Shown here: piece by piece, positions 25,924 to 34,547 of the stretch | How the letters are laid out: each line of letters begins with the position of its first letter | Numbering within the stretch: position 1 is the stretch's first letter | Assembly (NCBI RefSeq): GCF_900110255.1 | Contig: NZ_FODD01000010.1 | Location: forward strand, 124,001-188,000 | Direction: 5' to 3' | Length of the DNA stretch: 64,000 bases | Source: Actinacidiphila rubida | Lineage (GTDB): Bacteria; Actinomycetota; Actinomycetes; Streptomycetales; Streptomycetaceae | The notes under the pieces: generated by a model | What the model was told of the DNA's origin: nothing | Database searches by the model: none | What the model saw: the letters and a program-made list of their open reading frames with translations, nothing else | Translations under genes and position numbers: made by a program

Positions 25924-26869
25924 CGTCGAACCTCCCGCCGCGCGTCAGGGCGAAGATGACCGCGGAGACGATCACCATGATCAGGACCAGGAACGAGCCC
26001 ATGGCCGAGGCGTAGCCGAACTCCCCGAACACGAACGCCTGCTGGTAGATGTAGAAGATCGCCAGCGAGGTGCCGTTGGCCGGCCCGCCGCCGGTGAGGA
26101 CGAAGATCATGTCCAGGCCGCCGGTGAGCGCCGCGACGGTGGACATCAGGAGGACGAAGAAGCTGGTCGGCCGCAGCAGCGGCCACGTGATGGACCGGAA
26201 CGACCGCCAGGGGCCGGCGCCGTCGATGCGCGCCGCCTCGTAGTACTCGGCCGGGATCTCCTGCAGGCCCGCCAGGAAGATGATCATGTAGTAGCCCATC
26301 ATCACCCACACGGTGATGGCGATCACCGAACCCAGCGCCAGGTGCGGGTCGCCGAGCCAGGAGTGCGCGCCGAAGCCCGCCGACCTCATCGCCCGGTTCA
26401 CCGCGCCCACCTGGTCGTCGAGCAGGAACTTCCACAGCAGGCCGACCACCACCAGGCTGATGACGTACGGCATGAACAGCGCGGTGCGGAACACGCCGAT
26501 CCCCGGCAGCTTCTGCTTGGCGAGCAGGCCGAGGCCGAGGCTGACGCAGAACAGCACCGGGACGAGGATCACCACGTACAGGCCGGTGATCCGCATCGAG
26601 TCCCAGAACAGCGGGTCGTTCATCATCCGCCGGTAGTTGCCGAGCCCGATCCAGCGGTAGCTGCCGAAGCCACTGACCTGGAAGAAGCCGAGGACCACCG
26701 ACAGGACCATCGGGACGGCCACGAACACCAGCAGGCCGAGGGCGTCGGGCGCGAGGAACAGCGCCGCGGCGATCCACTCGCGGTGCCTGCGGCTCAGCCG
26801 CGGTGAACGGGGCACCGCGGGAGCCGGGGCGTCCGCCACCGCGGGTCGTGACGTGCTGACACTGGTCAT
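25913..26869 (-). CDS. Sugar ABC transporter permease (MalF type)
   Basis: A 318-residue permease. An Ala/Pro-rich N-terminus of about 30 residues precedes six membrane segments, and the EAA loop is YYEAARIDGAGPWRSF. ATG at 26869 overlaps the binding-protein stop (ATGA at 26866-26869), and its own 3' end overlaps the next gene. The tight coupling shows that the three transporter genes are translated together. Confidence 0.92.
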   Translation of the reverse strand: MTSVSTSRPAVADAPAPAVPRSPRLSRRHREWIAAALFLAPDALGLLVFVAVPMVLSVVLGFFQVSGFGSYRWIGLGNYRRMMNDPLFWDSMRITGLYVVILVPVLFCVSLGLGLLAKQKLPGIGVFRTALFMPYVISLVVVGLLWKFLLDDQVGAVNRAMRSAGFGAHSWLGDPHLALGSVIAITVWVMMGYYMIIFLAGLQEIPAEYYEAARIDGAGPWRSFRSITWPLLRPTSFFVLLMSTVAALTGGLDMIFVLTGGGPANGTSLAIFYIYQQAFVFGEFGYASAMGSFLVLIMVIVSAVIFALTRGGRFDDGE

Positions 26870-28302
26870 ACCAGACTCGCCCCCTGGTAGCTCTTGAGGT
26901 AGGCCGCGATCGAGTCCGCGGCCCGGCTCGCGTCGCCGGCGACGCCGTGGCCGGCCAGCATGGTGCCCTGGATGGCGTCGGATATCGCCTTGTAGATCAC
27001 CGGTGGGTAGCGCGGCTCGGCCCGGCCGCCCGGGAACACCTCGTCCTTGAACTTCTTCATGGCCCAGAAGTCGTAACCGCCCTTGCGCGCGCCGCGTTCG
27101 AGCGCCGACGTCCGCGGAGCGACGTCGGACTTCGCGACCGTGCACCAGTCGACCATCCGGTCGACGCACGCCTCGTCCGACCTGCCCAGCGCCCACGCGC
27201 AGAACTCCGCGGCCGCGCCGGGGTCGCGGCCCTGCGCGTTGGCGCAGAACGACCAGCCGCCGAGCGTCGTGGTGTACTGGCCGCCGGGTGGCAGCGGCAG
27301 CTTGAACACGCCGTACTTGAGGTCCGGCGCCGCGGCCCGGAACGCGGCCACCTGCCAGATCCCGCTCTGCCACAGCGCCGCCTGGCCGGAGCGGAACGCG
27401 CCGACGACGTCGCCCGCCGCCGGGTCGGTGCGCGGCGCGATCCCGTGGCGGACCGCGTCCTGCCACAACTGCAGTGCCTGGCGGGTCGCCCTGGAGTCGA
27501 ACGACGGCTGCCCGGCGTGGTCGAGCACGTCACCGCCGCCCTGCCACATCCAGCAGTACCAGGTGAAGTTCTGGAAGTAGCCCGGCGCCGTCTCGAAGAC
27601 CAGGCCGGCCGGGCCCTTGGACCGCAGCTTGTCGCCGACGTCCAGCAGCCCGTCCCAGGTCGTGGGGATGTCCGCCTCGGACAGCCCGGCCTTCTCCCAT
27701 GCCGCCACGTCGTAGAACATCGCCAGCGGCTCGACCTCCATCGGGAGGGCGTAGACCCGGCCGTCGACGGTGCGGCTGCTCAACGCCGTGCCGTAGTCCG
27801 CGATCGCGGCCTTGTCCATGTGCGGGGTGAGGTCGGCGAGCACCCCGCCGTTGTAGTAGCGCAGGAAGTCGCCGGGGCTGAGCAGGAAGATGTCTGGGCC
27901 CTCGCCGGCCGCGAACGCGGTCGGCAGCTTCGAGCCGTTGAGGTACAGCGGCTGCGGGATGAACTGCAGCCGGATCTTGACGGGATGGGTGGCGTTCCAG
28001 GCGTCGACGGTCTTGACGAACCAGTCGGCCTGCCGGTTGGCCGCCGGATCCGGGCCGTGCTGCGGCCCGTAGAAGTTCCAGAACGTCAACTCACCACCGG
28101 AACCGGCGGAGTCGGTGCCGCAGCCGGACAGCAGCGCGGGGGCGGCGAGCGCGCCCGCCGCACCGGCGGCGCCGGTCAGCAGGCGGCGGCGGGACGGGCC
28201 GCGGGACGGGCCGCGGGACGGGGTGGACGAGGGGGTCGGGGCGGCAGGTGCGGGCGGCGGGAGAGGTCCGGCCGATGCGGCGCCGTTGCCGTGCTGGAGC
28301 AT
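26866..28302 (-). CDS. Sugar ABC transporter substrate-binding protein, Tat-type lipoprotein
   Basis: A 478-residue extracytoplasmic binding protein. The unusually long N-terminus contains three RGPS-type repeats, then a twin-arginine motif (SRRRLLT, 38-44) and a lipobox LLSGC with Cys61, so export by Tat followed by lipidation is likely. The mature part begins ELTFWNFYGP, typical of family-1 sugar-binding proteins, and has aromatic residues (WYCWMWQGGG) that would line a sugar site. It lies 81 bases behind the GH172 gene and is coupled to the permeases, so its ligand should be the oligosaccharide that GH172 cleaves. Confidence 0.9.
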   Translation of the reverse strand: MLQHGNGAASAGPLPPPAPAAPTPSSTPSRGPSRGPSRRRLLTGAAGAAGALAAPALLSGCGTDSAGSGGELTFWNFYGPQHGPDPAANRQADWFVKTVDAWNATHPVKIRLQFIPQPLYLNGSKLPTAFAAGEGPDIFLLSPGDFLRYYNGGVLADLTPHMDKAAIADYGTALSSRTVDGRVYALPMEVEPLAMFYDVAAWEKAGLSEADIPTTWDGLLDVGDKLRSKGPAGLVFETAPGYFQNFTWYCWMWQGGGDVLDHAGQPSFDSRATRQALQLWQDAVRHGIAPRTDPAAGDVVGAFRSGQAALWQSGIWQVAAFRAAAPDLKYGVFKLPLPPGGQYTTTLGGWSFCANAQGRDPGAAAEFCAWALGRSDEACVDRMVDWCTVAKSDVAPRTSALERGARKGGYDFWAMKKFKDEVFPGGRAEPRYPPVIYKAISDAIQGTMLAGHGVAGDASRAADSIAAYLKSYQGASLV

Positions 28303-28383
28303 CGTGCTCTGCTCCTGTCGGGTCGGAGGACGGGGGACGTGACACGTGGGGCATGGTGCGGGGACCGGCGGGCGCGCCGCCGG

Positions 28384-29475
<1,092 letters not shown>

Positions 29476-29491
29476 GATGCACCTTCCGATG

Positions 29492-29505
29492 TGAAATCGA
29501 TTTCA
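29492..29505. promoter_or_regulatory. LacI operator of the GH172-importer operon
   Basis: TGAAATCGATTTCA, a perfect 14-bp palindrome just upstream of the GH172 start. The same motif occurs at 29593, 34420 and 34519, and a close relative at 31433. Confidence 0.88.
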
Positions 29506-29591
29506 GATGTGAGGGCCAAAGCCCCGGTCGAAAGCGCCGGGGAATCTGCGTCTGGGCGCCCCAGAGTGGAGGATGTGGAGCTGGGAGCGCC

Positions 29592-29620
29592 TTGAAATCC
29601 ATTTCACGCGAAGTTAGAGT
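29592..29620 (+). promoter_or_regulatory. Promoter and operator of the LacI gene
   Basis: TTGAAA (29592-29597) and TAGAGT (29615-29620) are 17 bases apart. The operator TGAAATCCATTTCA (29593-29606, one mismatch to the palindrome) covers the -35 box, which predicts autorepression. Confidence 0.75.
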
Positions 29621-29716
29621 TCCGGTACGAGGCTGTCAAGGGTTGGCACAAGACCGCCGGTGGGAGCGGACCGCGGTGCGGACGCCGGACCGGCGCGGGA
29701 AGGGGCGGGACGGCGG

Positions 29717-30751
29717 ATGGCGACCACGGTCCAGGATGTGGCGCGGGCGGCCGGGGTGTCGGCCGCGACCGTGTCGCGCGTGTTCAACGGCGGGCGCGTC
29801 ACGGCCGAACGGGCCGAGCGGGTGCGGCGGGCCGCGGCCGAACTCGGCTTCGCGCCGAACCGGGTCGCACGGTCCCTGCGGACGCAGCGCGCCAGCGTGA
29901 TCGGCCTGCTCATCCCCGACATCGAGAACCCCTTCTTCACGGCCATGGCGCGCGGCGTCGAGGACGCGGCGCAGCAGACCAACCTGTCGGTCGTGCTGTG
30001 CAACACCGACGAGGACGTGGACAAGGAACGCCGTTACCTGGAGGTCGCGATGGCCGAGCAGATGGCGGGCGTCATCGTGGCGGCCGCGTCGCGCGACCGC
30101 ACGGACCTGTCGGTGCTGGAGGGCCGCCGCATGCCCGTGGTGGCCGTCGACCGGCGGCCGCGTGGCAGCGACGTGGACGTGGTGCTCGTCGACAACGCCC
30201 GCGGCAGCGAGGACGCGACGGCGCACCTGCTCGCGCGGGGCTACCGGCGGATCGCCTGCATCACCGGCCCGCGTGGCGCCTCGACGGCCGAGGAGCGGCT
30301 GGCCGGCTACCGCACCGCCCTCGCCGACCACGCACGCGAGCACCCCGAACTCGCCGCCGGCGGCGGTATGGAACGGCCGGACGAGTGGACGCGGTTCGCC
30401 GACTTCCGCGTCGAGGGCGGCCACAAGGCGATGACCGACCTGCTGGCGCGGCCCGAGCGGCCCGACGCGGTGTTCGTCGCCAACAACCTGATGGCCGTGG
30501 GGGCGTTGCAGGCCCTCCGCGAGGCCGGTGTCTCCGTGCCCGGCTTCGGCGTGCTGTCCTTCGGCGAGGTGCCGTGGGCGCCGATGGTCGACCCGAGCCT
30601 GACGACGGTCCGCCTGCCCTCCTACGACCTCGGCTGGACCGCGGCGACCCTCCTCCAGGACCGGATCGCGGGCACGCCCCGTCCCCTCCAGACGGTGGTG
30701 CTGCGCACGGCCCTCGAGATCCGCGACTCAACGGCGGGCCCACGAGCCTGA
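29717..30751 (+). CDS. LacI-family repressor of the D-arabinan-type locus
   Basis: A 344-residue LacI/GalR regulator. The classical helix-turn-helix TVQDVARAAGVSAATVSRVF (residues 4-23) and hinge region RVARSLRTQR are followed by an effector-binding domain beginning VIGLLIPDIENPFF. ATG at 29717 follows a purine-rich stretch. It sits in the middle of five TGAAATCGATTTCA-type sites at the promoters of the GH172-importer operon, itself, the secreted DUF4185-like gene, the dehydratase and the kinase, so it is the probable specific repressor. The inducer is likely a D-arabinose-containing sugar or D-ribulose (inference). Confidence 0.92.
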   Translation: MATTVQDVARAAGVSAATVSRVFNGGRVTAERAERVRRAAAELGFAPNRVARSLRTQRASVIGLLIPDIENPFFTAMARGVEDAAQQTNLSVVLCNTDEDVDKERRYLEVAMAEQMAGVIVAAASRDRTDLSVLEGRRMPVVAVDRRPRGSDVDVVLVDNARGSEDATAHLLARGYRRIACITGPRGASTAEERLAGYRTALADHAREHPELAAGGGMERPDEWTRFADFRVEGGHKAMTDLLARPERPDAVFVANNLMAVGALQALREAGVSVPGFGVLSFGEVPWAPMVDPSLTTVRLPSYDLGWTAATLLQDRIAGTPRPLQTVVLRTALEIRDSTAGPRA

Positions 30752-30830
30752 GCCCCGCGGACGGCTCCCGGGCGAACGGCCGCGCCGAAAGCGGGTCGCC
30801 GTTCCCCGCGGGACGTGGGACCGTCCGCTC

Positions 30831-31247
30831 ATGTCGGACGAAGTGGGCGCGGTGCGGGCGGCGTTGGGCGAGGCCTCGTCCCGATCGTGGCGGCGACGTG
30901 CTCGGGCCGGGTGCCGTCTCGCGCCGTCCGCCGAGGATCCGGCCGCTGCGGAGGCGCTGTCGGGTCTGCTGCTGGACGGTGCGGACACAGCCGTGAGCCG
31001 GCGGACGGCAGCGGCCCTCACCCGCACCGGGACGGCCGCCGCCGTGCGGCTGATCGCCGTCGCGGTCGCCCGGGCCGACGATGGTCACGCCGACTGGATC
31101 CAGACCGGGGTGCAGGACGCGCTTGCGGCGCGGGACGGCAAGCCGGACGTCGTGGCGGCGTGCGGGCAGCTCGCCGGACACCCGGATGCCGCGGTCCGTG
31201 AGGGCGCGGCGCAGATCCTGGCGTGGGCGGCGAAGGCCGGCCGCTGA
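30831..31247 (+). CDS. Small helical-repeat (HEAT-like) protein of unknown function
   Basis: A 138-residue Ala-rich, helix-rich protein with repeated pairs of amphipathic helices, such as LLLDGADTAVSRRTAAALTR (in part) and GHPDAAVREGAAQILAWAAK, in the style of HEAT repeats. No catalytic motif or signal is visible. It follows the LacI gene by 79 bases in the same direction and may be co-transcribed, but proteins of this type are widespread and it need not be part of the sugar pathway. ATG at 30831 lacks a strong ribosome-binding site. Confidence 0.65.
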   Translation: MSDEVGAVRAALGEASSRSWRRRARAGCRLAPSAEDPAAAEALSGLLLDGADTAVSRRTAAALTRTGTAAAVRLIAVAVARADDGHADWIQTGVQDALAARDGKPDVVAACGQLAGHPDAAVREGAAQILAWAAKAGR

Positions 31248-31400
31248 CGCCGGTCCCGGGGCGGGAGCCGATCGGGCACCCGGCCGCGTGCGAGGGAAGC
31301 CCGCGGGGCCGGAGCCGGCCCGGGGTGGGAGTCGGTGGGCGGCCCGGCGGGCCCCGCCCGCGGGTGCCTGGGCCGCCTCCCGGGGCGGTGTGCGTGGGGG

Positions 31401-31450
31401 TTGACGGTCGGGGGGCCTGGTTCTAGCTTGCGTGGAATCGATTCCACGCA
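31401..31450 (+). promoter_or_regulatory. Promoter and operator of the secreted DUF4185-like gene
   Basis: TTGACG (31401-31406) and TAGCTT (31424-31429) are 17 bases apart. A perfect 22-bp palindrome (31429-31450, core TGGAATCGATTCCA at 31433-31446) starts at the -10 box. The central AATCGATT equals that of the other locus operators, so the same LacI protein probably binds. Confidence 0.8.
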
Positions 31451-31472
31451 CGGCAACTCCCCGGGAGTCCCC

Positions 31473-33194
31473 TTGTCCAGAGTTGCTCGACACCGCGGGC
31501 GGTGGCCCGTGCTGCGGCTCGCCGCCACCGCGGTCGTCGCCGCCAGCCTGTCCCTGGTCACGGCGCCGTCGGCGACGGCGCACGGGCACGCCGCGGCGCC
31601 GCCCGGCGCCCTCGCGTCCGCAAGTCCCGCGACCTCGCCTGCTGAAAGCGATTTCTTCTCCACCGTCCAGATCGACTCCGGCGCCACCGTCGGCGCGCCC
31701 GCCGTCGGCGACAACGGCGCACACGGCGACCTGTGGCCCAACTGCTGGTCCGACGACGACAACGTCTACGGCGCGTACGGCGACGGCGGCGGATTCGGCG
31801 CTCCGGGCAGCGACATCGGCGTCGCGCGGGTCGCCGGGATGCCGGGAGGCCTGCAGGGCACCAGCCTCGCGCAGGGCGACGCCGTCGGCCAGGTGTGGAC
31901 GGCGAACCACAGCCGCAAGCCCACCGGAATGGCCTGCGTCGGCGGCACGCTGTACCTCGCGGTGCAGGACCTGGCGCTGGACTTCAACGACGCGCCGGCC
32001 GCCACCATCGCCCAGTCCACCGACCACGGCAGGACCTGGACGTGGAACCACGCGGCGCCCATGTTCCCCGGCGGGGTCTTCACCACCGTGATGTTCCTCG
32101 ACTACGGCAAGGCGTACGCCAACGCGCCCGACGGGTACGTCTACGCCTACGGCCTCGACCACAACTGGCGCGACTCGTACACGAACTCCGTCCCCGACCC
32201 GGCCGACGTGTACCTCGCACGGGTGCCGCGCGCCTCCGTACTCGACCGCGCCGCCTGGCAGTTCGTGAGCGGCTTCGCCGCCGACGGCACCCCGGCCTGG
32301 TCCTCCGACATCGGCAGCCGCGTCGCGGTGCTCCACGACGACCGGCACATCTACCCGAACGTCTACACCGCGGGCCGCGCCTCGAACCTGAGCGTGGTCA
32401 GCCAGGGCGGCGTCGTCTACGACAAACCGCTGAACCGCTACCTCTACACGTCGTGGACCGAGTACACCTTCGAGTTCTACGAGTCACCGACGCCCTGGGG
32501 CCCGTGGCGGCACTTCGAGACCAAGGACTTCGGCGGCTACCCGTGGACGAACACCAAACACGGCGGCTACGCCACCACCATCCCCTCGAAGTACATCAGC
32601 GCCGACGGCACGTCGATGTGGCTGCAGTCCAACGTGTGTACGTGCGGCGGCGGCCTGCCGGCCGGCGACAACTGGGCGTACACGTACTCCCTGCGGCACA
32701 TGAACCTGGTGCCGTCCACCCCCTCCACGCCGTCCAACCCCCCCGACGCGGCCCGCGACCTGGCCCGCGAGCCGGGTGCGGTGGGCATCGAGCGGGCCAT
32801 GCACTACGGCAACACCGCCTTCTACAACGACGGCAACCGGTCCGAGTCCGACGACGACTGGAACGACGAGAACAAGACGGGCAGTTGGTGGGGTGACACC
32901 TGGCCACGTGCGTACACGGTCGACCAGGTCGTGTACACCTCGGGCAGCATGTTCGCCGACGGCGGCTGGTTCGCGTCGGGGCTGCGCGTGCAGGTCCGCA
33001 GCGGCGGGCAGTGGCACGACGCGGCCGGGCAGACCGTGAGCCCGGCGTATCCCTACTCCTCCGCGGCCGGCCCCAACCACACGTACACGCTGTCGTTCAC
33101 GCCGACCGCAGCCGACGGCGTGCGCGTCATCGGCGCGCCCGGCGGCACCCGCACCTTCACCTCGATCGGCGAACTGGAGGCGTACTACCGCTGA
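31473..33194 (+). CDS. Secreted DUF4185/GH183-like protein, candidate endo-D-arabinanase
   Basis: A 573-residue exported protein. TTG at 31473 follows GGGAG and opens a signal peptide (LRLAATAVVAASLSLVTAPS, cleavage near ATAHG). The body at about 65-415 looks like a five-bladed beta-propeller. It has the acidic first-blade motif SDDDNVYGAYGDGGGF (93-108) followed by IGVARV, as in DUF4185 proteins, and a sialidase-like STDHGRTWTW. After a Pro/Ser linker (414-424) comes a 140-residue beta-sandwich resembling F5/8-type sugar-binding domains. GH183 enzymes (DUF4185) are endo-D-arabinanases active on mycobacterial arabinan. The family link is by motif reading and is tentative; DUF5005-like or sialidase-like propellers are alternatives. 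Own promoter with operator. Confidence 0.62.
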   Translation: MSRVARHRGRWPVLRLAATAVVAASLSLVTAPSATAHGHAAAPPGALASASPATSPAESDFFSTVQIDSGATVGAPAVGDNGAHGDLWPNCWSDDDNVYGAYGDGGGFGAPGSDIGVARVAGMPGGLQGTSLAQGDAVGQVWTANHSRKPTGMACVGGTLYLAVQDLALDFNDAPAATIAQSTDHGRTWTWNHAAPMFPGGVFTTVMFLDYGKAYANAPDGYVYAYGLDHNWRDSYTNSVPDPADVYLARVPRASVLDRAAWQFVSGFAADGTPAWSSDIGSRVAVLHDDRHIYPNVYTAGRASNLSVVSQGGVVYDKPLNRYLYTSWTEYTFEFYESPTPWGPWRHFETKDFGGYPWTNTKHGGYATTIPSKYISADGTSMWLQSNVCTCGGGLPAGDNWAYTYSLRHMNLVPSTPSTPSNPPDAARDLAREPGAVGIERAMHYGNTAFYNDGNRSESDDDWNDENKTGSWWGDTWPRAYTVDQVVYTSGSMFADGGWFASGLRVQVRSGGQWHDAAGQTVSPAYPYSSAAGPNHTYTLSFTPTAADGVRVIGAPGGTRTFTSIGELEAYYR

Positions 33195-33208
33195 GGGCCC
33201 CGGACACA

Positions 33209-33240
33209 CCGGCGGGCCCGTCGCGGAACGGGCCCGCCGG
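33209..33240. terminator. Bidirectional hairpin after the DUF4185-like gene
   Basis: A perfect 13-bp stem (33209-33221 with 33228-33240) and six-base loop between convergent genes. Confidence 0.85.
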
Positions 33241-33308
33241 CCACACCGGACGCGACGCCCGGCGAGGCGCCGGGGCACCCAGCCGAACGGCCCCGGCCGC
33301 ACGGTGGT

Positions 33309-34256
33309 TCAGCGGGCCGGCACCCCCGAGGCGGCCGGCCCGCGGTGCGCCGCACGCAGGGCCGGACGGTCGGCGGCCTCGGCGAGCCAGGCCAGCCGGC
33401 CCGGGTCGCCGACCACCGGGTTGGTGAGGGTGCCGAGGCCGTCCACGCCGATCTCGACGACGTCCCCGTCGGTGAGCGTGAAATCCAGGCCCGGCACGAT
33501 GCCGGTGCCCGTGGAGAGCACCACGCCGTCCGGGAACGGCTGGGCGGCGGTCAGGTGCCCGACCAGGTCCTCCGGCGCGCGGTGGAACGCCGCGGTGGTC
33601 GTCGCGCCCTCGAAGACCGCGGCGCCGTCGCGCCACACGGTCATCCGGATGCCGAGCGCGCCGGGGTCGGCCAGCTCCCAGGCGGGTACGAAGGCGGAGG
33701 ACACCGCGCAGCTCCCGGCGTAGATCTTCGCCTGCGGAAGGTACAGCGGGTTCTCGCCCTCGATCGCGCGCGAACTGACGTCGTCGACGATGAGGTAACC
33801 GACCGTCTCCCCGTACCGGTTGACGACCAGCCCCAGTTCGGGTTCGGGCACGTCCAGGGCCGAGTCCGGCCGTACGGCGATCGGTTCGCCGTCGGTGACC
33901 ACCCGCCACGGCACGGACTTGAAGAACAGCTCGGGACGCTCGGCGTCGTACACCCGCTCGTAGACCGTCTGTTCGGTGCTCTCGGCGACGCGCGCCTCGC
34001 GCGACCGCTCGTAGGTGACGCCGGCCGCCCACACCTCCATCCGGCCGTCCAGCGGCGGCAGCAGCAGCACGTCCGCCGCGGCGTGCGTGGCGGGGGCGGC
34101 CAGCGCGCTCTCCACACGGGCGCGCAGTTCTTCCACGCGCTCCTGGAGCAGGCCGGCGACGCGCGGCTCGCCGAAGGCGTGCACGGCCCCGGCGGCGTCC
34201 AGCACGCCGGTCTGGGGCGATCCGGAGCGGTCGGCGAAGCGCACGATGCGGGTCAT
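33309..34256 (-). CDS. FAH-superfamily protein resembling 2-keto-3-deoxy-D-arabinonate dehydratase
   Basis: A 315-residue fumarylacetoacetase-superfamily protein. The segments GVTYERSREAR (79-89), VYDAERPELFFKS (102-114), the metal ligands in VPEPELGLV (Glu138, Glu140) and DDVSSR (Asp159), ENPLYLPQAKIYAGSCA and TGTGIVPG match the pattern of archaeal KdaD. That enzyme dehydrates 2-keto-3-deoxy-D-arabinonate to 2-oxoglutarate semialdehyde in oxidative D-arabinose degradation (S. solfataricus enzyme about 300 residues). Other FAH members act on L-fuconate, L-arabinonate or aromatic products. ATG at 34256 follows AAGGGA. It has its own promoter and operator. No sugar dehydrogenase or aldonate dehydratase is present in the window to make the substrate. 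Confidence 0.8.
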   Translation of the reverse strand: MTRIVRFADRSGSPQTGVLDAAGAVHAFGEPRVAGLLQERVEELRARVESALAAPATHAAADVLLLPPLDGRMEVWAAGVTYERSREARVAESTEQTVYERVYDAERPELFFKSVPWRVVTDGEPIAVRPDSALDVPEPELGLVVNRYGETVGYLIVDDVSSRAIEGENPLYLPQAKIYAGSCAVSSAFVPAWELADPGALGIRMTVWRDGAAVFEGATTTAAFHRAPEDLVGHLTAAQPFPDGVVLSTGTGIVPGLDFTLTDGDVVEIGVDGLGTLTNPVVGDPGRLAWLAEAADRPALRAAHRGPAASGVPAR

Positions 34257-34419
34257 GGGCGGTCCCTTCGGCCGGCGGCGAGGCCGCGGCAAGACGGATG
34301 CGCGACGGCGTCAGGGCGGCGACGACGTCTGCGCGGCGCGGTGGCAGCGCGGTGGCGGCGACGACCTGCCGCCTGGCGGGTGACGAACCACGGCCGACGC
34401 GTGAGGAACGGGTAGGCAG

Positions 34420-34477
34420 AGCAATCGATTTCAGCCATACGCCTGGGAGCGTAGGGAGGTCCTGGGGGGCCGGTCAA
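34420..34477 (-). promoter_or_regulatory. Promoter and operator of the KdaD-like gene
   Basis: On the minus strand TTGACC (34477-34472) and TACGCT (34453-34448) are 18 bases apart. The operator at 34420-34433 (AGCAATCGATTTCA, 12 of 14 positions of the perfect site) lies just downstream of the predicted start of transcription. Confidence 0.65.
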
Positions 34478-34482
34478 GGGGA

Positions 34483-34532
34483 CCGACATGATGAGCAGCC
34501 TGCGGATACCCTTGTATGTGAAATCGATTTCA
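34483..34532 (+). promoter_or_regulatory. Promoter and operator of the FGGY kinase gene
   Basis: CCGACA (34483-34488) and TACCCT (34507-34512) are 18 bases apart. The perfect operator TGAAATCGATTTCA (34519-34532) covers the predicted transcription start and ends 15 bases before the kinase start codon. Confidence 0.7.
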
Positions 34533-34547
34533 GGCACGATGCCGTGC

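Noticed and set aside
30831..31247. HEAT-like gene as a functional part of the arabinan-type pathway
   Set aside because: Position after the LacI gene is suggestive, but no operator, coupling or motif supports a role.
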